Positions 20,507 to 29,703 of a stretch of DNA of 64,000 nt are shown here, piece by piece (positions within the stretch are counted from its first letter, which is position 1; the number at the start of each line of letters is the position of its first letter). A model generated the notes under the pieces. It was given only the letters and a program-made list of their open reading frames with translations. It did no database searches and was not told where the DNA came from. This stretch comes from Agromyces atrinae. GTDB lineage: Bacteria; Actinomycetota; Actinomycetes; Actinomycetales; Microbacteriaceae. The translations under genes and the position numbers were made by a program. Location: contig NZ_JACCBI010000001.1 of assembly GCF_013407835.1 (NCBI RefSeq), positions 372,001 through 436,000 of the forward strand. Direction: 5' to 3'.

Positions 20507-20543
20507 GAACGGGCGGCGACACCTCCGGGTGCGCCGCCCGTTC
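20507..20543 (+). terminator. Strong hairpin terminator after acnA
   Basis: Twelve-base perfect arms (20507-20518 and 20532-20543) extend, after one bulged A, by four more pairs (20520-20523 and 20528-20531) to a TCCG tetraloop. It starts 16 bases after the stop. Confidence 0.8.
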
Positions 20544-20582
20544 GCGTACCGCGCGGCGGATCGCGGCTCCGGCCCTCCGACG

Positions 20583-20588
20583 TAGACT
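20583..20588 (+). promoter_or_regulatory. Candidate -10 element TAGACT for dxs
   Basis: Hexamer 25 bases before the dxs ATG. The ribosome site AGGAAAGG lies between, so this transcript has a short leader. Confidence 0.45.
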
Positions 20589-20613
20589 CGACGAAGTAGG
20601 AAAGGCGGTTCGG

Positions 20614-22560
20614 ATGACTGTTCTCGAGACGATCCACGGCCCCCGAGATCTCGATGCGCTCTCGAGCGACGAGGTCGAGCAGCTCGCCGCCGAGATCCGC
20701 GAGCATCTCGTCGCGAACATCGCGAAGACGGGTGGTCACCTCGGGCCGAACCTCGGCGTCGTCGAGCTCACCCTCGCCATCCACCGCGTCTTCGACTCTC
20801 CGCGCGACGCGATCATCTTCGACACGGGTCACCAGTCCTACGTGCACAAGCTCCTCACGGGGCGACAGGACTTCTCGACGCTCCGGCAGACGGGCGGCCT
20901 CGCGGGCTACCCGCAGCGGGGCGAGTCGGTCCACGACATCGTCGAGAGCTCCCACGCGTCGAGCTCGCTCTCGTGGGCCGACGGCATCTCCCGCGCCTTC
21001 TCGATGACGGGGCAGAGCGACCGCACGGTCGTCGCCGTCGTCGGCGACGGGGCCCTGACGGGAGGGATGACGTGGGAGGCCCTCAACAACATCTCCGACG
21101 ACAACAATCGCCGGCTCGTCGTCGTCGTGAACGACAACGGACGCTCGTACGCGCCGACGATCGGCGGGATGGCGCGGTTCCTCAACAACGTGCGCACGAA
21201 GGAGTCGTACCGCACCCTGCAGCAGTCGAGCTGGCGCGCGTTCGATCGACTCGGCGCTCCGGCGCGTGCCTTCTACCGCGGAGTGCGCGGCGGCACGCAC
21301 GGCTTCCTCAGCCGCTTCACCAACAACGACGCGCTCTACTCGAACCTCGACATCAAGTACATCGGCCCGATCGACGGCCATGACGAAGCCGCACTCGAAG
21401 AGGCGCTGCGGCAGGCGAAGGGCTACGGCGCGCCGGCCATCGTGCACGCGATCACCGAGAAGGGCCGTGGCTATGCGCCCGCCCTCCTCGACGTCGCCGA
21501 TCAGTTCCACGCCGTCGGCCAGATCGACCCCGAGACCGGTCAGTCCCTCGACCGTTCGGCGCAGCAGTCATGGACGGGCGTCTTCGCCGACGAGCTCGTG
21601 CGCCTCGCCGCCGTCGACGAGACCCTCGTCGGAATCACGGCGGCGATGCTCCGCCCCACCGGCCTCCACAAGATGGCCGAGCGCTTTCCCTCCCGCGTGC
21701 TCGATGTGGGCATCGCCGAGCAGCACGCCGTCGCCTCGGCGGCGGGCCTCGCGTTCGGTGGGCTGCACCCCGTCGTCGCCGTCTATGCGACCTTCATCAA
21801 CCGGGCTTTCGACCAGGTTCTCATGGATGTCGCGCTGCACCGCGCCGGCGTCACGTTCGTACTCGATCGGGCGGGAGTGACGGGGCCCGACGGTCCGAGT
21901 CACCACGGAGTCTGGGACCTCGCGATCCTGCAGGTCGTCCCCGGCATCCGTCTGGCCGCCCCGCGCGACGCCGAGCGACTCGTCGAGGAGCTGGGTGAGG
22001 CCGTCGCCGTCACCGATGCTCCGACCGTCGTCCGGTTCCCGAAGGGCAACGTCGGCCCGGAGATCGTCGCTGAGCGGCGTACCGACGACGGCGTCGACGT
22101 GTTGCGCGAGTCACCCCGGGAAGACGTGCTCATCATCACCGTGGGCGCGATGGCGACGCTCGGCCTCGACGTCGCCGCGCGCCTCGAAGCCCAGGGCATC
22201 GGTGCGACCGTCGTCGACCCCCGCTGGGTGGTTCCCGTGCCACGCAGCGTCATCGACTTCGCGGCCGACTACCGCATCGTCGTGTGCATCGAGGACGGAA
22301 TCCGCGTGGGAGGCATCGGCACCCGGGTGCGTCAAGACCTCCGCGAGGCTGGCGTCGATACCGCGGTGACCGAGATCGGCCTGCCGGACGAGTTCCTCGA
22401 CCACGGCTCGCGCGCCGACATCCTCGAGAGCGTCGGGCTCACGCCGCAGCAGATCGCCCGTGACGTCACCGCGATGGTGCTCGGTTCGAAGCTGCCGCAC
22501 GCCCGCCCCGCCGCGAGCGACGCCGATACCCCGGTCGATCTCCGCAGCATCGACAGCTGA
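20614..22560 (+). CDS. dxs: 1-deoxy-D-xylulose-5-phosphate synthase
   Basis: Thiamine-diphosphate enzyme of 648 residues making DXP from pyruvate and glyceraldehyde 3-phosphate, first step of the methylerythritol isoprenoid pathway. GHLGPNLGVVELT, GHQSYVHK and the ThDP motif GDGALTGGMTWEALNN are in the N-terminal domain; the transketolase-like pyrimidine domain holds DVGIAEQHAVASAAG, and the C-terminal transketolase domain follows. The start has a clear AGGAAAGG site. Convergent with the following reductase gene. Confidence 0.96.
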   Translation: MTVLETIHGPRDLDALSSDEVEQLAAEIREHLVANIAKTGGHLGPNLGVVELTLAIHRVFDSPRDAIIFDTGHQSYVHKLLTGRQDFSTLRQTGGLAGYPQRGESVHDIVESSHASSSLSWADGISRAFSMTGQSDRTVVAVVGDGALTGGMTWEALNNISDDNNRRLVVVVNDNGRSYAPTIGGMARFLNNVRTKESYRTLQQSSWRAFDRLGAPARAFYRGVRGGTHGFLSRFTNNDALYSNLDIKYIGPIDGHDEAALEEALRQAKGYGAPAIVHAITEKGRGYAPALLDVADQFHAVGQIDPETGQSLDRSAQQSWTGVFADELVRLAAVDETLVGITAAMLRPTGLHKMAERFPSRVLDVGIAEQHAVASAAGLAFGGLHPVVAVYATFINRAFDQVLMDVALHRAGVTFVLDRAGVTGPDGPSHHGVWDLAILQVVPGIRLAAPRDAERLVEELGEAVAVTDAPTVVRFPKGNVGPEIVAERRTDDGVDVLRESPREDVLIITVGAMATLGLDVAARLEAQGIGATVVDPRWVVPVPRSVIDFAADYRIVVCIEDGIRVGGIGTRVRQDLREAGVDTAVTEIGLPDEFLDHGSRADILESVGLTPQQIARDVTAMVLGSKLPHARPAASDADTPVDLRSIDS

Positions 22561-22598
22561 GCCCCGCCCGAGGTAGCGGCCCCGCCGGGACGCCTTCC

Positions 22599-23144
22599 TC
22601 AGCGCACGCGGTAGCGGAGTTCGATCGCTCCGCTCGGGAACGGAGTCGATCCCGTGAGTTCGAGCGAGCGCAGTGAATCGACGGAGAGGAGCGGCGCCCC
22701 GGCGCCGAGCACGAGCGGCATGACGGTCAGCTGCAGCTCGTCGAGGAGACCCGCGCGAGAGAACTGGGCGGCCACGTCGCCGCCGCCCACGATCCACACG
22801 TTCTTGCCGGCAGCCGACCCCACGATGTCGTCGCGGTGCGTCGCGACGTCGCCCGAGAGGAACCGGATGTCGCGGCCCGGGATCGTCTCGAGCTCGCGCG
22901 TCGTGAGCACCCATGCCGGGATGTCGTAGCTCCACGCGTCGGGACCCTCGCCGAGCAGGAATTCGTAGGTCGACGACCCCATGACCACCGCGCCGACCCC
23001 GGCGATGAAGGACTCGTACCCCGCGGTGAACTCGTCCATCCCGAAGGCGAGGAGCCAGTCGATCGATCCGTCGCGGTCGGCGATGAATCCGTCGACGCTC
23101 GCGGCGACGTAGTACTGGAACAGGGGAGCGGTGGAGTCGGTCAT
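22599..23144 (-). CDS. Dihydrofolate reductase-like protein (RibD C-terminal domain family)
   Basis: Protein of 181 residues with the RibD-C/DHFR fold. YYVAASVDGFIADRDGSIDWLL is the typical N-terminus, VVMGSSTYEF the central motif, and VWIVGGGDVAAQFSRAGLLDEL the NADPH-binding strand and helix. These stand-alone proteins are common in actinobacteria and their substrates are usually unknown. The ATG at 23144 is preferred over a GTG 30 bases upstream because GGAGGG and a TACCGT hexamer precede it directly. Confidence 0.87.
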   Translation of the reverse strand: MTDSTAPLFQYYVAASVDGFIADRDGSIDWLLAFGMDEFTAGYESFIAGVGAVVMGSSTYEFLLGEGPDAWSYDIPAWVLTTRELETIPGRDIRFLSGDVATHRDDIVGSAAGKNVWIVGGGDVAAQFSRAGLLDELQLTVMPLVLGAGAPLLSVDSLRSLELTGSTPFPSGAIELRYRVR

Positions 23145-23151
23145 ACCCTCC

Positions 23152-23157
23152 ACGGTA
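23152..23157 (-). promoter_or_regulatory. -10 element TACCGT for the reductase gene
   Basis: Hexamer 7 bases before the ATG at 23144; the bases between are GGAGGGT, so it could be leaderless or barely leadered. Confidence 0.45.
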
Positions 23158-23164
23158 GGAGGGG

Positions 23165-23195
23165 CCACCGACACCGAGCGCCCACCGACACCGAG
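23165..23195. repeat. Short tandem direct repeat
   Basis: CCACCGACACCGAG occurs at 23165-23178 and 23182-23195, period 17 bases. It lies between the reductase start and the terminator of the beta-oxidation operon. No function is apparent. Confidence 0.5.
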
Positions 23196-23219
23196 GGCCC
23201 CCGACTGCGTCGGAGGCCC
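23195..23219 (-). terminator. Hairpin terminator of the beta-oxidation operon
   Basis: Arms 23195-23205 and 23209-23219 pair 10 of 11 around a 3-base loop, 22 bases beyond the stop of the FadB-type gene on the minus strand. Confidence 0.6.
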
Positions 23220-23240
23220 CCGGTCAGTGCGGAGTCGGGC

Positions 23241-25379
23241 TCAGTCGCCCGCTCCCGCGATGCGCGGGTGGTGGAACGTGTCGCCGAACGCACGCTCGCT
23301 CGCGCCGACGCGGTCGAGGTAGGGCGTCGCGCCGCCCATCTGGAAGGGCCAGCCGGCACCGAGCACCATGCAGAGGTCGATGTCCTCCGCGGCGTGCACG
23401 ACGTCATCCTCGAGCATGCGGTGGATCTCATCGGCGAGCCCGGTCTCGAGGCGCGTTCGGATCTCTTCGGCGGTCTGCGGGTTGGTGCCGCCCTTCACGA
23501 TCTTCAGCGCACCCTTGTCGAAGCCCGTGATGCGGCCCTTGCCGTCGCGGTCGAGGATGCGGCCGTGCTCGGCGAGGGCGTGCAGGTTCTTGCTCTCGAA
23601 GAAGCGGTCGGGGAAGGCCGCGTGGTGCGTGTCGAGCACGTGCGCGCCGACCTTCAGGCCGACGAGCTCCAGCAGCTCGAAGGGGCCCATGGGCAGGCCG
23701 AACGGCTTGACGGCGTCATCCACGACCTCGAAGGGGGTTCCCTCGTCGACGGCGTGCATCGTCTCGCCGAGCACCTTCGCGAGGACGCGGTTCACCACGA
23801 AGCCGGGGGTGTCCCGCGTGATGACGGCCGTCTTCTTGAGCTTGCCGGCGACCACCATCGCGGTCGACAGCGTCTCGTCGTTCGTCGCGGGGGTGTTCAC
23901 GACCTCGATGAGGGGCATGACCGCGACCGGGTTGAAGAAGTGGAAGCCGACGAGTCGCTCGGGGTGTTCGAGCTTCGCGCCGATCTTCTCGACCGAGAGC
24001 GAGGACGTGTTCGTCGCGAGCACGGCCTCGGGGGAGATGTGCTTCTCGATCTCGGCGAAGACGTCCTGCTTGATGCCGAGCTCTTCGAAGACGGCCTCGA
24101 TGACCCAGTCGCAGTCGGCGAAGTCGGCCTTGTCGGTCGTTCCCGAGACGAGCGCACGCAGTCGGTTCGCCTCGTCGGGCGAGATGCGGCCCTTCGACTC
24201 GAGCGCCGCGATCTCGTCGCGAATGTAGGCGAGTCCCTTGTCGACGCGGGCCTGATCGAGGTCGGTGATGACGACGGGCACGCGCAGGCGACGCACGAAG
24301 AGGAGTGCGAACTGGCTCGCCATGAGGCCGGCGCCGATGACGCCGACCTTCGTGACGGGCTTCGCGAGCGCCTTGTCGGGGGCTCCGGCCGGCCGCTTCG
24401 CGCGCTTCTGCACGAGGTTGAACGCATAGACGCTCGCCTGGAACTGGTCGCCCGAGATGAGCTCGGTGAGGGCGTCGTCCTCACGCTCGAAGGCCTCGGC
24501 CTTCGTGCCGCTCTTCGCGGCCTTGAGCAGCTCGAGGGCGAGGTAGGGCGCACGCGCGACCTCGCCGATGCGGCTCTTGAGCGTCTTCGTCGCGATGCCG
24601 ATGGCGACGTCCCACTTCGCGAGCTTCTCGAGCTTGCCGGGGGCGTGCGGGCGCTTGACCGTGACGGTGCCCGAGAGCACGCCGTCGGCCCAGCGGATCG
24701 AGTCCTCGAGGTAGTTCACCGAGTCGAACATCGCGTCGGCGATGCCGAGCTCGAGCACGTCCTTGCCCTTGAGTGTGCGGTTCTGCTTGAGCGGGTTCTC
24801 GATGACGACCTTGAGCGCGTTCTCGATGCCGATGAGGTTCGGCAGCAGGTACGCGCCGCCCCAGCCGGGGATGAGGCCGAGGAAGACCTCGGGAAGGGCG
24901 ACGGCGGGAACGCCCGCGTCGACCGTGCGGTAGTCGGCGTTGAGGGCGACCTCGAGGCCGCCGCCGAGCGCGAGCCCGTTGATGAACGCGAAGGACGGCA
25001 CGCCGACCTCGGAGATCTTGCCGAGCGCGTAGTGGCCGAGCTGGCCCATCTTGCGCGCGAGGTCGACGCCGGTGATGTCGCCGACCTTGCTGAGGTCGGC
25101 GCCGGCCGCGAGGATGAACGGCTTGCCGGTCACCGCGACGCCGTCGATCTCACCGGCGGCGGCGCGTACGGCGAGGGTGTCGAGCACCGAGGCGTACTCG
25201 AGGAGCGTGTTCGGTCCGAGGGTGTTCGGCCTCGTGTGGTCGCGACCGTTGTCGAGGGTCACGAGCGCGAGCGTCTTGCCGCTCGGAAGCGGGATGTCGC
25301 GCACGAAGGAGTGGGTGATGACCTCGTCGGCGGAGGCTTCGGCGAGGTCGCTGAAATCGATCGTCGTGTAGTCGGTCAT
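23241..25379 (-). CDS. Multifunctional fatty-acid oxidation protein (enoyl-CoA hydratase / 3-hydroxyacyl-CoA dehydrogenase)
   Basis: FadB/FadJ-type protein of 712 residues. The N-terminal crotonase domain (residues ~15-290) contains KPFILAAGADLSKVGDI and GLALGGGLEVALNADYR, the oxyanion-hole segments. The NAD-binding domain follows with GVIGAGLMASQFA near residue 340 and EDD-type C-terminal dehydrogenase domains with FHFFNPVAVMPL. Together they hydrate enoyl-CoA and oxidise the 3-hydroxyacyl-CoA. The ATG at 25379 follows GGCGTAGAG, 2 bases after the thiolase stop; the two are an operon completing a beta-oxidation cycle. Confidence 0.93.
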   Translation of the reverse strand: MTDYTTIDFSDLAEASADEVITHSFVRDIPLPSGKTLALVTLDNGRDHTRPNTLGPNTLLEYASVLDTLAVRAAAGEIDGVAVTGKPFILAAGADLSKVGDITGVDLARKMGQLGHYALGKISEVGVPSFAFINGLALGGGLEVALNADYRTVDAGVPAVALPEVFLGLIPGWGGAYLLPNLIGIENALKVVIENPLKQNRTLKGKDVLELGIADAMFDSVNYLEDSIRWADGVLSGTVTVKRPHAPGKLEKLAKWDVAIGIATKTLKSRIGEVARAPYLALELLKAAKSGTKAEAFEREDDALTELISGDQFQASVYAFNLVQKRAKRPAGAPDKALAKPVTKVGVIGAGLMASQFALLFVRRLRVPVVITDLDQARVDKGLAYIRDEIAALESKGRISPDEANRLRALVSGTTDKADFADCDWVIEAVFEELGIKQDVFAEIEKHISPEAVLATNTSSLSVEKIGAKLEHPERLVGFHFFNPVAVMPLIEVVNTPATNDETLSTAMVVAGKLKKTAVITRDTPGFVVNRVLAKVLGETMHAVDEGTPFEVVDDAVKPFGLPMGPFELLELVGLKVGAHVLDTHHAAFPDRFFESKNLHALAEHGRILDRDGKGRITGFDKGALKIVKGGTNPQTAEEIRTRLETGLADEIHRMLEDDVVHAAEDIDLCMVLGAGWPFQMGGATPYLDRVGASERAFGDTFHHPRIAGAGD

Positions 25380-25381
25380 CT

Positions 25382-26584
25382 CTACGCCTTTCCGAACTTC
25401 TTGTGGTGGGGGTTCTCCCAGATGACGGTTCCGCCCTGGCCGAGGCCGATGCACATCGCCGTGAGGCCGTAGCGCACGGCGGGGCGCTCTTCGAAGTGGC
25501 GGGCGAGCTGGTTCATGAGCCGCACACCGGACGACGCGAGCGGGTGTCCGATCGCGATGGCGCCGCCCCACGGGTTCACGCGCGGGTCGTCGTCGTCGAT
25601 CCCGAAGTGGTCGAGGAACGAGAGCACCTGCACGGCGAAGGCCTCGTTGAGCTCGAAGAGTCCGATGTCGGTGATCGAGAGACCGGCCTTGCGGAGCGCC
25701 TTCTCGGTCGACGGCACGGGGCCGATGCCCATGATCTCGGGCTCGACACCCACGAAGGCGAAGCTCACGAGCCGCATCTTCTTCTGCAGGCCGAGTTCCT
25801 TGACGGCGTCGCCGCTCGCGAGGAGCGCCGCGGTCGCACCGTCGTTGAGGCCGGACGCGTTGCCCGCGGTGACCCGGCCGTGCGGGCGGAACGGGGTCTT
25901 GAGCCCGGCGAGGCCCTCCATCGTCGTCTCGGGGCGCGGCGCCTCGTCGCGGGTCGCGAGACCCCAGCCCGATTCGCTGCGGATCGCGACGGGGACGAGG
26001 TCCTGCTGGATCTTGCCGGCAGCGTAGGCCGCGGCGACCTTCTGCTGGCTGCCGAGGGCGAAGCGGTCGGAGCGCTCCTTCGTCAGCTGCGGGAAGCGGT
26101 CGTGGATGCGTTCGGCGGTCGCGCCCATCACGAGGGCATCCTCCGAGACGAGATGCTCCGCGAGGAAGCGCGGGTTGGGGTCGACGCCCGATCCCATCGG
26201 GTGGCGTCCCATGTGCTCGACACCGCCGGCGATGGCGACGTCGTAGGCGCCGAATCCGATCGAGGCGGCCATCATCGACACGCTCGTCATCGCACCCGCG
26301 CACATGCGGTCGATCGAGAAGCCGGGCACCGACTTCGGCAGCCCCGCGAGCAGGGCGGCCGTGCGGCCGAGGGTCAGGCCCTGGTCGCCCGTCTGGGTCG
26401 TGGCGGCGATCGCGACGTCGTCGATGCGATCCGTAGGGAGCGAGGGGTTGCGTTCGAGCAGTCCGGTCATCGCTTTGACGACGAGGTCGTCAGCTCGAGT
26501 GTTCCAGAACATGCCCTTCTCGCCGGCGCGTCCGAACGGGGTCCGAACACCGTCGACGAAGAAAACATCAGCACTGTGGGCCAC
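25382..26584 (-). CDS. Acetyl-CoA C-acyltransferase (thiolase)
   Basis: Degradative thiolase of 400 residues that cleaves 3-ketoacyl-CoA with CoA. The acylated Cys lies in DRMCAGAMTS, the His in GGAIAIGHPLASSG, and the second active-site Cys in TAMCIGLGQGG. It is the first gene of the operon with the FadB-type protein, and the pair corresponds to actinobacterial fadA-fadB. The GTG at 26584 follows GGTGGAGG. A TAGGAT hexamer lies about 30 bases upstream. Confidence 0.94.
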   Translation of the reverse strand: MAHSADVFFVDGVRTPFGRAGEKGMFWNTRADDLVVKAMTGLLERNPSLPTDRIDDVAIAATTQTGDQGLTLGRTAALLAGLPKSVPGFSIDRMCAGAMTSVSMMAASIGFGAYDVAIAGGVEHMGRHPMGSGVDPNPRFLAEHLVSEDALVMGATAERIHDRFPQLTKERSDRFALGSQQKVAAAYAAGKIQQDLVPVAIRSESGWGLATRDEAPRPETTMEGLAGLKTPFRPHGRVTAGNASGLNDGATAALLASGDAVKELGLQKKMRLVSFAFVGVEPEIMGIGPVPSTEKALRKAGLSITDIGLFELNEAFAVQVLSFLDHFGIDDDDPRVNPWGGAIAIGHPLASSGVRLMNQLARHFEERPAVRYGLTAMCIGLGQGGTVIWENPHHKKFGKA

Positions 26585-26660
26585 GTTGCCTCCACCTTTC
26601 CTTGGGTCTGACTCGATCCTAGGAACGGCGTCCGACGGGCGGTGAATCGTTTGCCGGTTC

Positions 26661-27854
26661 CTACGAAACCTGCTCCGACGCCGGGTCAGAGCTTTGGCTT
26701 GCTTCTACAAAGGCATCCGCGATTATCTGTGCGGTTGCCTCAATCTGCCACGGACGTGCACCGAGGTCGGCGAGAGCGGAACCGATGCTCGCGGCATCGG
26801 CGTTCGGCGGCGTCCACGCGACACGGCGGAGCAGCTCAGGGGTGAGCAGGTTCTCGACGGGCATGTGGTGCTCTTCCGCGACGGCCATCATCGCGGCCCG
26901 AGCGGCGCGCAAGCGGGCATCCGCCTCGGGCTTCCGCTGGGCCCACGAGCGCGGCGGCGGGAGGGAGTCGCCGGGCTGACGAACGGGAGGGAGGTCGGTC
27001 GTCGCGAGTCCGCGTTCGACGGCGGCCCACCAGCGGTCGAGCTCGGTGCGACTCGCACGCCCCGAGAAGGTGCGGAGTTCCGACAGCGCACGTCGAGTGC
27101 GGGGGAGTTCGTGAGCGACCGCGACGATCGACGCATCGGGGATGATGCGGCCCGGTGCGATGTCGGTCTCGATCGCGAACTCGTCGCGCGCGCGCCACAG
27201 CTCGCGGGCGACGGCGAGATTGCGGGGGATACGAACCGAGTGGATGCCGGAGAGCCGGCGCCACGGATCGGCCGGAGCGGGCTTCGCCTCGCGGTGGAGG
27301 ACGGCGTCGAACTCCTGCCGGGCGATCTCGGTCTTGTCCGCCTCGACGAGTTCGTTCGCGAGGGCGTCGCGCACGTCGACCAAGAGATCGACGTCGAGAG
27401 CGGCGTACTTCAGCCACGACTGCGGGAGGGGCCGCGTCGACCAGTCGGCCGCGGAGTGCTCCTTCGCGAGAGTGATGCCGAGGATGTCCTCGACGACGGC
27501 GCCGAGTCCGACCTTCTCGCGGCCGAGCAGGCGTGCGGCGAGCTCGGTGTCGAAGATCGTGCTCGGGTCGAGCCCGACTTCGCGGAGGCACGCGAGATCC
27601 TGACTCGCCGCGTGCAGCACCCACTCGACGTCGCCGATCGCCTCCTGAAGGGGGCGGAAGTCTCCGATGGGGGGAGGGTCGAACAAGAACGTGCCCGCGC
27701 CGCGGCGGTACACCTGGATGAGGTAGGCGCGCTGCGAGTAGCGGAAGCCGCTCGCGCGCTCGGCGTCGACGGCAACGGGGCCGTCTCCGTCGCGGAGCGC
27801 GTTCGCGGCCTGGACGAGACCCTCGTAGGTCTCGATAGCGGTGAATTCAGTCAC
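26661..27854 (-). CDS. rnd: Ribonuclease D-like protein (DEDD exonuclease with HRDC domain)
   Basis: Protein of 397 residues of the RNase D family of 3'-5' exoribonucleases that trim stable RNA. The DEDDy motifs are visible: DAERASGF (first Asp and Glu near residue 29), VLHAASQDLACL (second Asp) and YAALDVDLL (Tyr and last Asp). An HRDC nucleic-acid-binding domain occupies residues ~205-290. GTG at 27854 overlaps the DUF3000 gene by 8 bases, so the two are cotranscribed and probably translationally coupled. Confidence 0.9.
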   Translation of the reverse strand: MTEFTAIETYEGLVQAANALRDGDGPVAVDAERASGFRYSQRAYLIQVYRRGAGTFLFDPPPIGDFRPLQEAIGDVEWVLHAASQDLACLREVGLDPSTIFDTELAARLLGREKVGLGAVVEDILGITLAKEHSAADWSTRPLPQSWLKYAALDVDLLVDVRDALANELVEADKTEIARQEFDAVLHREAKPAPADPWRRLSGIHSVRIPRNLAVARELWRARDEFAIETDIAPGRIIPDASIVAVAHELPRTRRALSELRTFSGRASRTELDRWWAAVERGLATTDLPPVRQPGDSLPPPRSWAQRKPEADARLRAARAAMMAVAEEHHMPVENLLTPELLRRVAWTPPNADAASIGSALADLGARPWQIEATAQIIADAFVEASQSSDPASEQVS

Positions 27855-28440
27855 GTCGGGTCCGTCTCTTCGTGAGGAGGCTCACTCCCTCGGATGCCGG
27901 CGGGAGGCCGGCGAGCATGCAGAGCAGTTCGCCCCAGCCTTCGACGTGGCTGGAGATGTCGTTCTCGAGCGGCGTCCACGACCCGCGTACCTCGATCTGG
28001 GCGCCGTCGCCCTGGCGGGCGAGCTCGCCGAACCCCGTCGAGAGGATCTTGGTCGCCGTGCCCGATGCCGCCGTGTACTGGGCGTTCCGCGCGTCGAGAG
28101 CATCGACGAGCCACGACCACGCGACCTCGGCGAGGAACGGGTCGAGCCCGATATCGGTCTCGAGGGGAGCCTGTGCGAAGCACACCACGCGGAAGCTCCC
28201 GCCCCAGGCCTCGGGCTCGTCGGGATCGTGGAGGAGGATGAACCGGCCGGTGCCGAGATCCGAATCGCTCCCGTGTCGCGAGGGCGAGACGTCGGCCGCG
28301 AGGGCGACCGCCCAGGGGGCGAGCGACGAGGGTGCGGGTATCTCGGTGACGACGAGTTCGTCGCGCGGATTCGCCCGACGCACGGCCTCGAGCGCCGCCT
28401 GGAACTCCGGCGGTGGCACGGCTGTCGGGGAATCGGACAC
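27847..28440 (-). CDS. DUF3000 protein
   Basis: Protein of 197 residues of the actinobacterial DUF3000 family, function unknown. It regularly precedes the RNase D gene in these genomes, which suggests a link to RNA processing, but that is inference from context only. The conserved parts include FQAALEAVRRA near the N-terminus and GRFILLHDPDEPEAWGG in the middle. The GTG at 28440 is exactly 6 bases after a TAGTCT hexamer, so translation is probably leaderless. Confidence 0.88.
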   Translation of the reverse strand: MSDSPTAVPPPEFQAALEAVRRANPRDELVVTEIPAPSSLAPWAVALAADVSPSRHGSDSDLGTGRFILLHDPDEPEAWGGSFRVVCFAQAPLETDIGLDPFLAEVAWSWLVDALDARNAQYTAASGTATKILSTGFGELARQGDGAQIEVRGSWTPLENDISSHVEGWGELLCMLAGLPPASEGVSLLTKRRTRRD

Positions 28441-28446
28441 GAGTGC

Positions 28447-28452
28447 AGACTA
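28447..28452 (-). promoter_or_regulatory. -10 element TAGTCT for DUF3000-rnd (leaderless)
   Basis: Minus-strand hexamer exactly 6 bases before the GTG at 28440. Confidence 0.6.
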
Positions 28453-28530
28453 GAGTCTCAGGTCCATCGGGTCAGGGGAGGCGCGCCGTCCTGCCCGGCA
28501 CTGGGGGTACGCCAGAGAAGGGGGCACGTG

Positions 28531-29703
28531 ATGCCGAGAACGCCGAGACGGGTCGCGGGCTTCGTGATCGGAGCGGTGGGCGCGCTCGCGTTCGTGGGTG
28601 CTGCGGCGGTCGCCGCCGTCACCGTCGTCTTCGCGCGCCGCGTGGTCATTCCTCCGCGTCAGCGCCAGGAGGACGTCGAGATCGTCTCGGTCGACCGGGA
28701 TGCCGGCATCATCGTCCTCGCGTCGCACCCCGAGTCGCTCATGAGCGGTCGCTACAGCTTCTGGTTCGACTCCGACGCGGGTCACGCCCGACTCGGAGAC
28801 ATCCTGGCGAGCGATGAGGACACCGTCACCCGCTCCCTCCTCTCGGTCGACTTCGGCGATCTCGCCGGCGCGGAGCGCGGCCGATTCAGCGGCTACCTCT
28901 ACCTGGGGCCCTGGGAGTTCGGGCTGCCCTACGACGACGTCTCGATCGAGACCGAGCTCGGGCCCGCGCCCGCGTGGCTCGTCCCCGCCGAGGCCGACGA
29001 TGCGCCCTGGGCGATCCTCGTGCACGGCCGGGCTGTCCAGCGTCACGAGGGTCTTCGCGCCGTCCGCGCCGTGCACGACGCCGGGTACACGGCCCTGCTC
29101 ATCAGCTACCGCAACGACGGCGAGGCGCCCGAGAGCGGGGACGGGCGCTACGGCCTCGGCGACACCGAGTGGGCCGACGTCGATGCCGCCATCCGATTCG
29201 CGCGCTCGCACGGCGCCCGCGACGTCGTCCTCCTCGGCTGGTCGATGGGCGGAGCCATCGCCCTGCAGACGCTCCTGCGCTCGCCCGAGGCCGACGTCGT
29301 GCGCGGCGTCGTGCTCGACTCGCCGGCGATCGACTGGCTCGACATCCTCGCGTTCCAGGGGGAGCTCGTCGGCCTGCCGGCCGGCCTCTCGGTGACGGTC
29401 GCCGGCACGTTGTCGGCGCACCGTCTCGCTGCCCTCGCCGGTCTCGACGAGCCGATCGGATTCACCCGACTCGACGTCGTGAAGGCCGCCGGATCGTTCA
29501 CGGTGCCCATCCACGTGCTGCACAGCGTCGACGACGGCTACGTGCCGATCACGGGCTCACGCCGACTCGCCGAAGCCCGACCCGACATCGTCACCCTCGA
29601 CGAGTGGACGGGCGCACTCCACACGAAGCTCTGGAACGACGACGCCGAGCGCTGGGAGCAGGGCGTCGCCGCGGTGCTCACCCGGCTGCGCGACGCTCCC
29701 TGA
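28531..29703 (+). CDS. Membrane-anchored alpha/beta hydrolase
   Basis: Protein of 390 residues. One N-terminal transmembrane helix (about residues 9-34, GFVIGAVGALAFVGAAAVAA) is followed by a Cys-free extracytoplasmic part ending in an alpha/beta hydrolase domain. The nucleophile elbow is GWSMGG, the acid probably the Asp of SVDDGYVPI, and the His that of GALHTKLW. Substrate unknown. ATG at 28531 (or GTG at 28528) follows AGAGAAGGGGG. Its 3' end overlaps the convergent sufE gene by 26 bases. Confidence 0.83.
   Translation: MPRTPRRVAGFVIGAVGALAFVGAAAVAAVTVVFARRVVIPPRQRQEDVEIVSVDRDAGIIVLASHPESLMSGRYSFWFDSDAGHARLGDILASDEDTVTRSLLSVDFGDLAGAERGRFSGYLYLGPWEFGLPYDDVSIETELGPAPAWLVPAEADDAPWAILVHGRAVQRHEGLRAVRAVHDAGYTALLISYRNDGEAPESGDGRYGLGDTEWADVDAAIRFARSHGARDVVLLGWSMGGAIALQTLLRSPEADVVRGVVLDSPAIDWLDILAFQGELVGLPAGLSVTVAGTLSAHRLAALAGLDEPIGFTRLDVVKAAGSFTVPIHVLHSVDDGYVPITGSRRLAEARPDIVTLDEWTGALHTKLWNDDAERWEQGVAAVLTRLRDAP

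Noticed and set aside
22836..25472. Plus-strand open frame of about 880 codons opposite the FadB-type gene.
   Set aside because: Repetitive Val/Asp/Arg/Glu translation typical of antisense frames; the minus strand has clear enzyme motifs.
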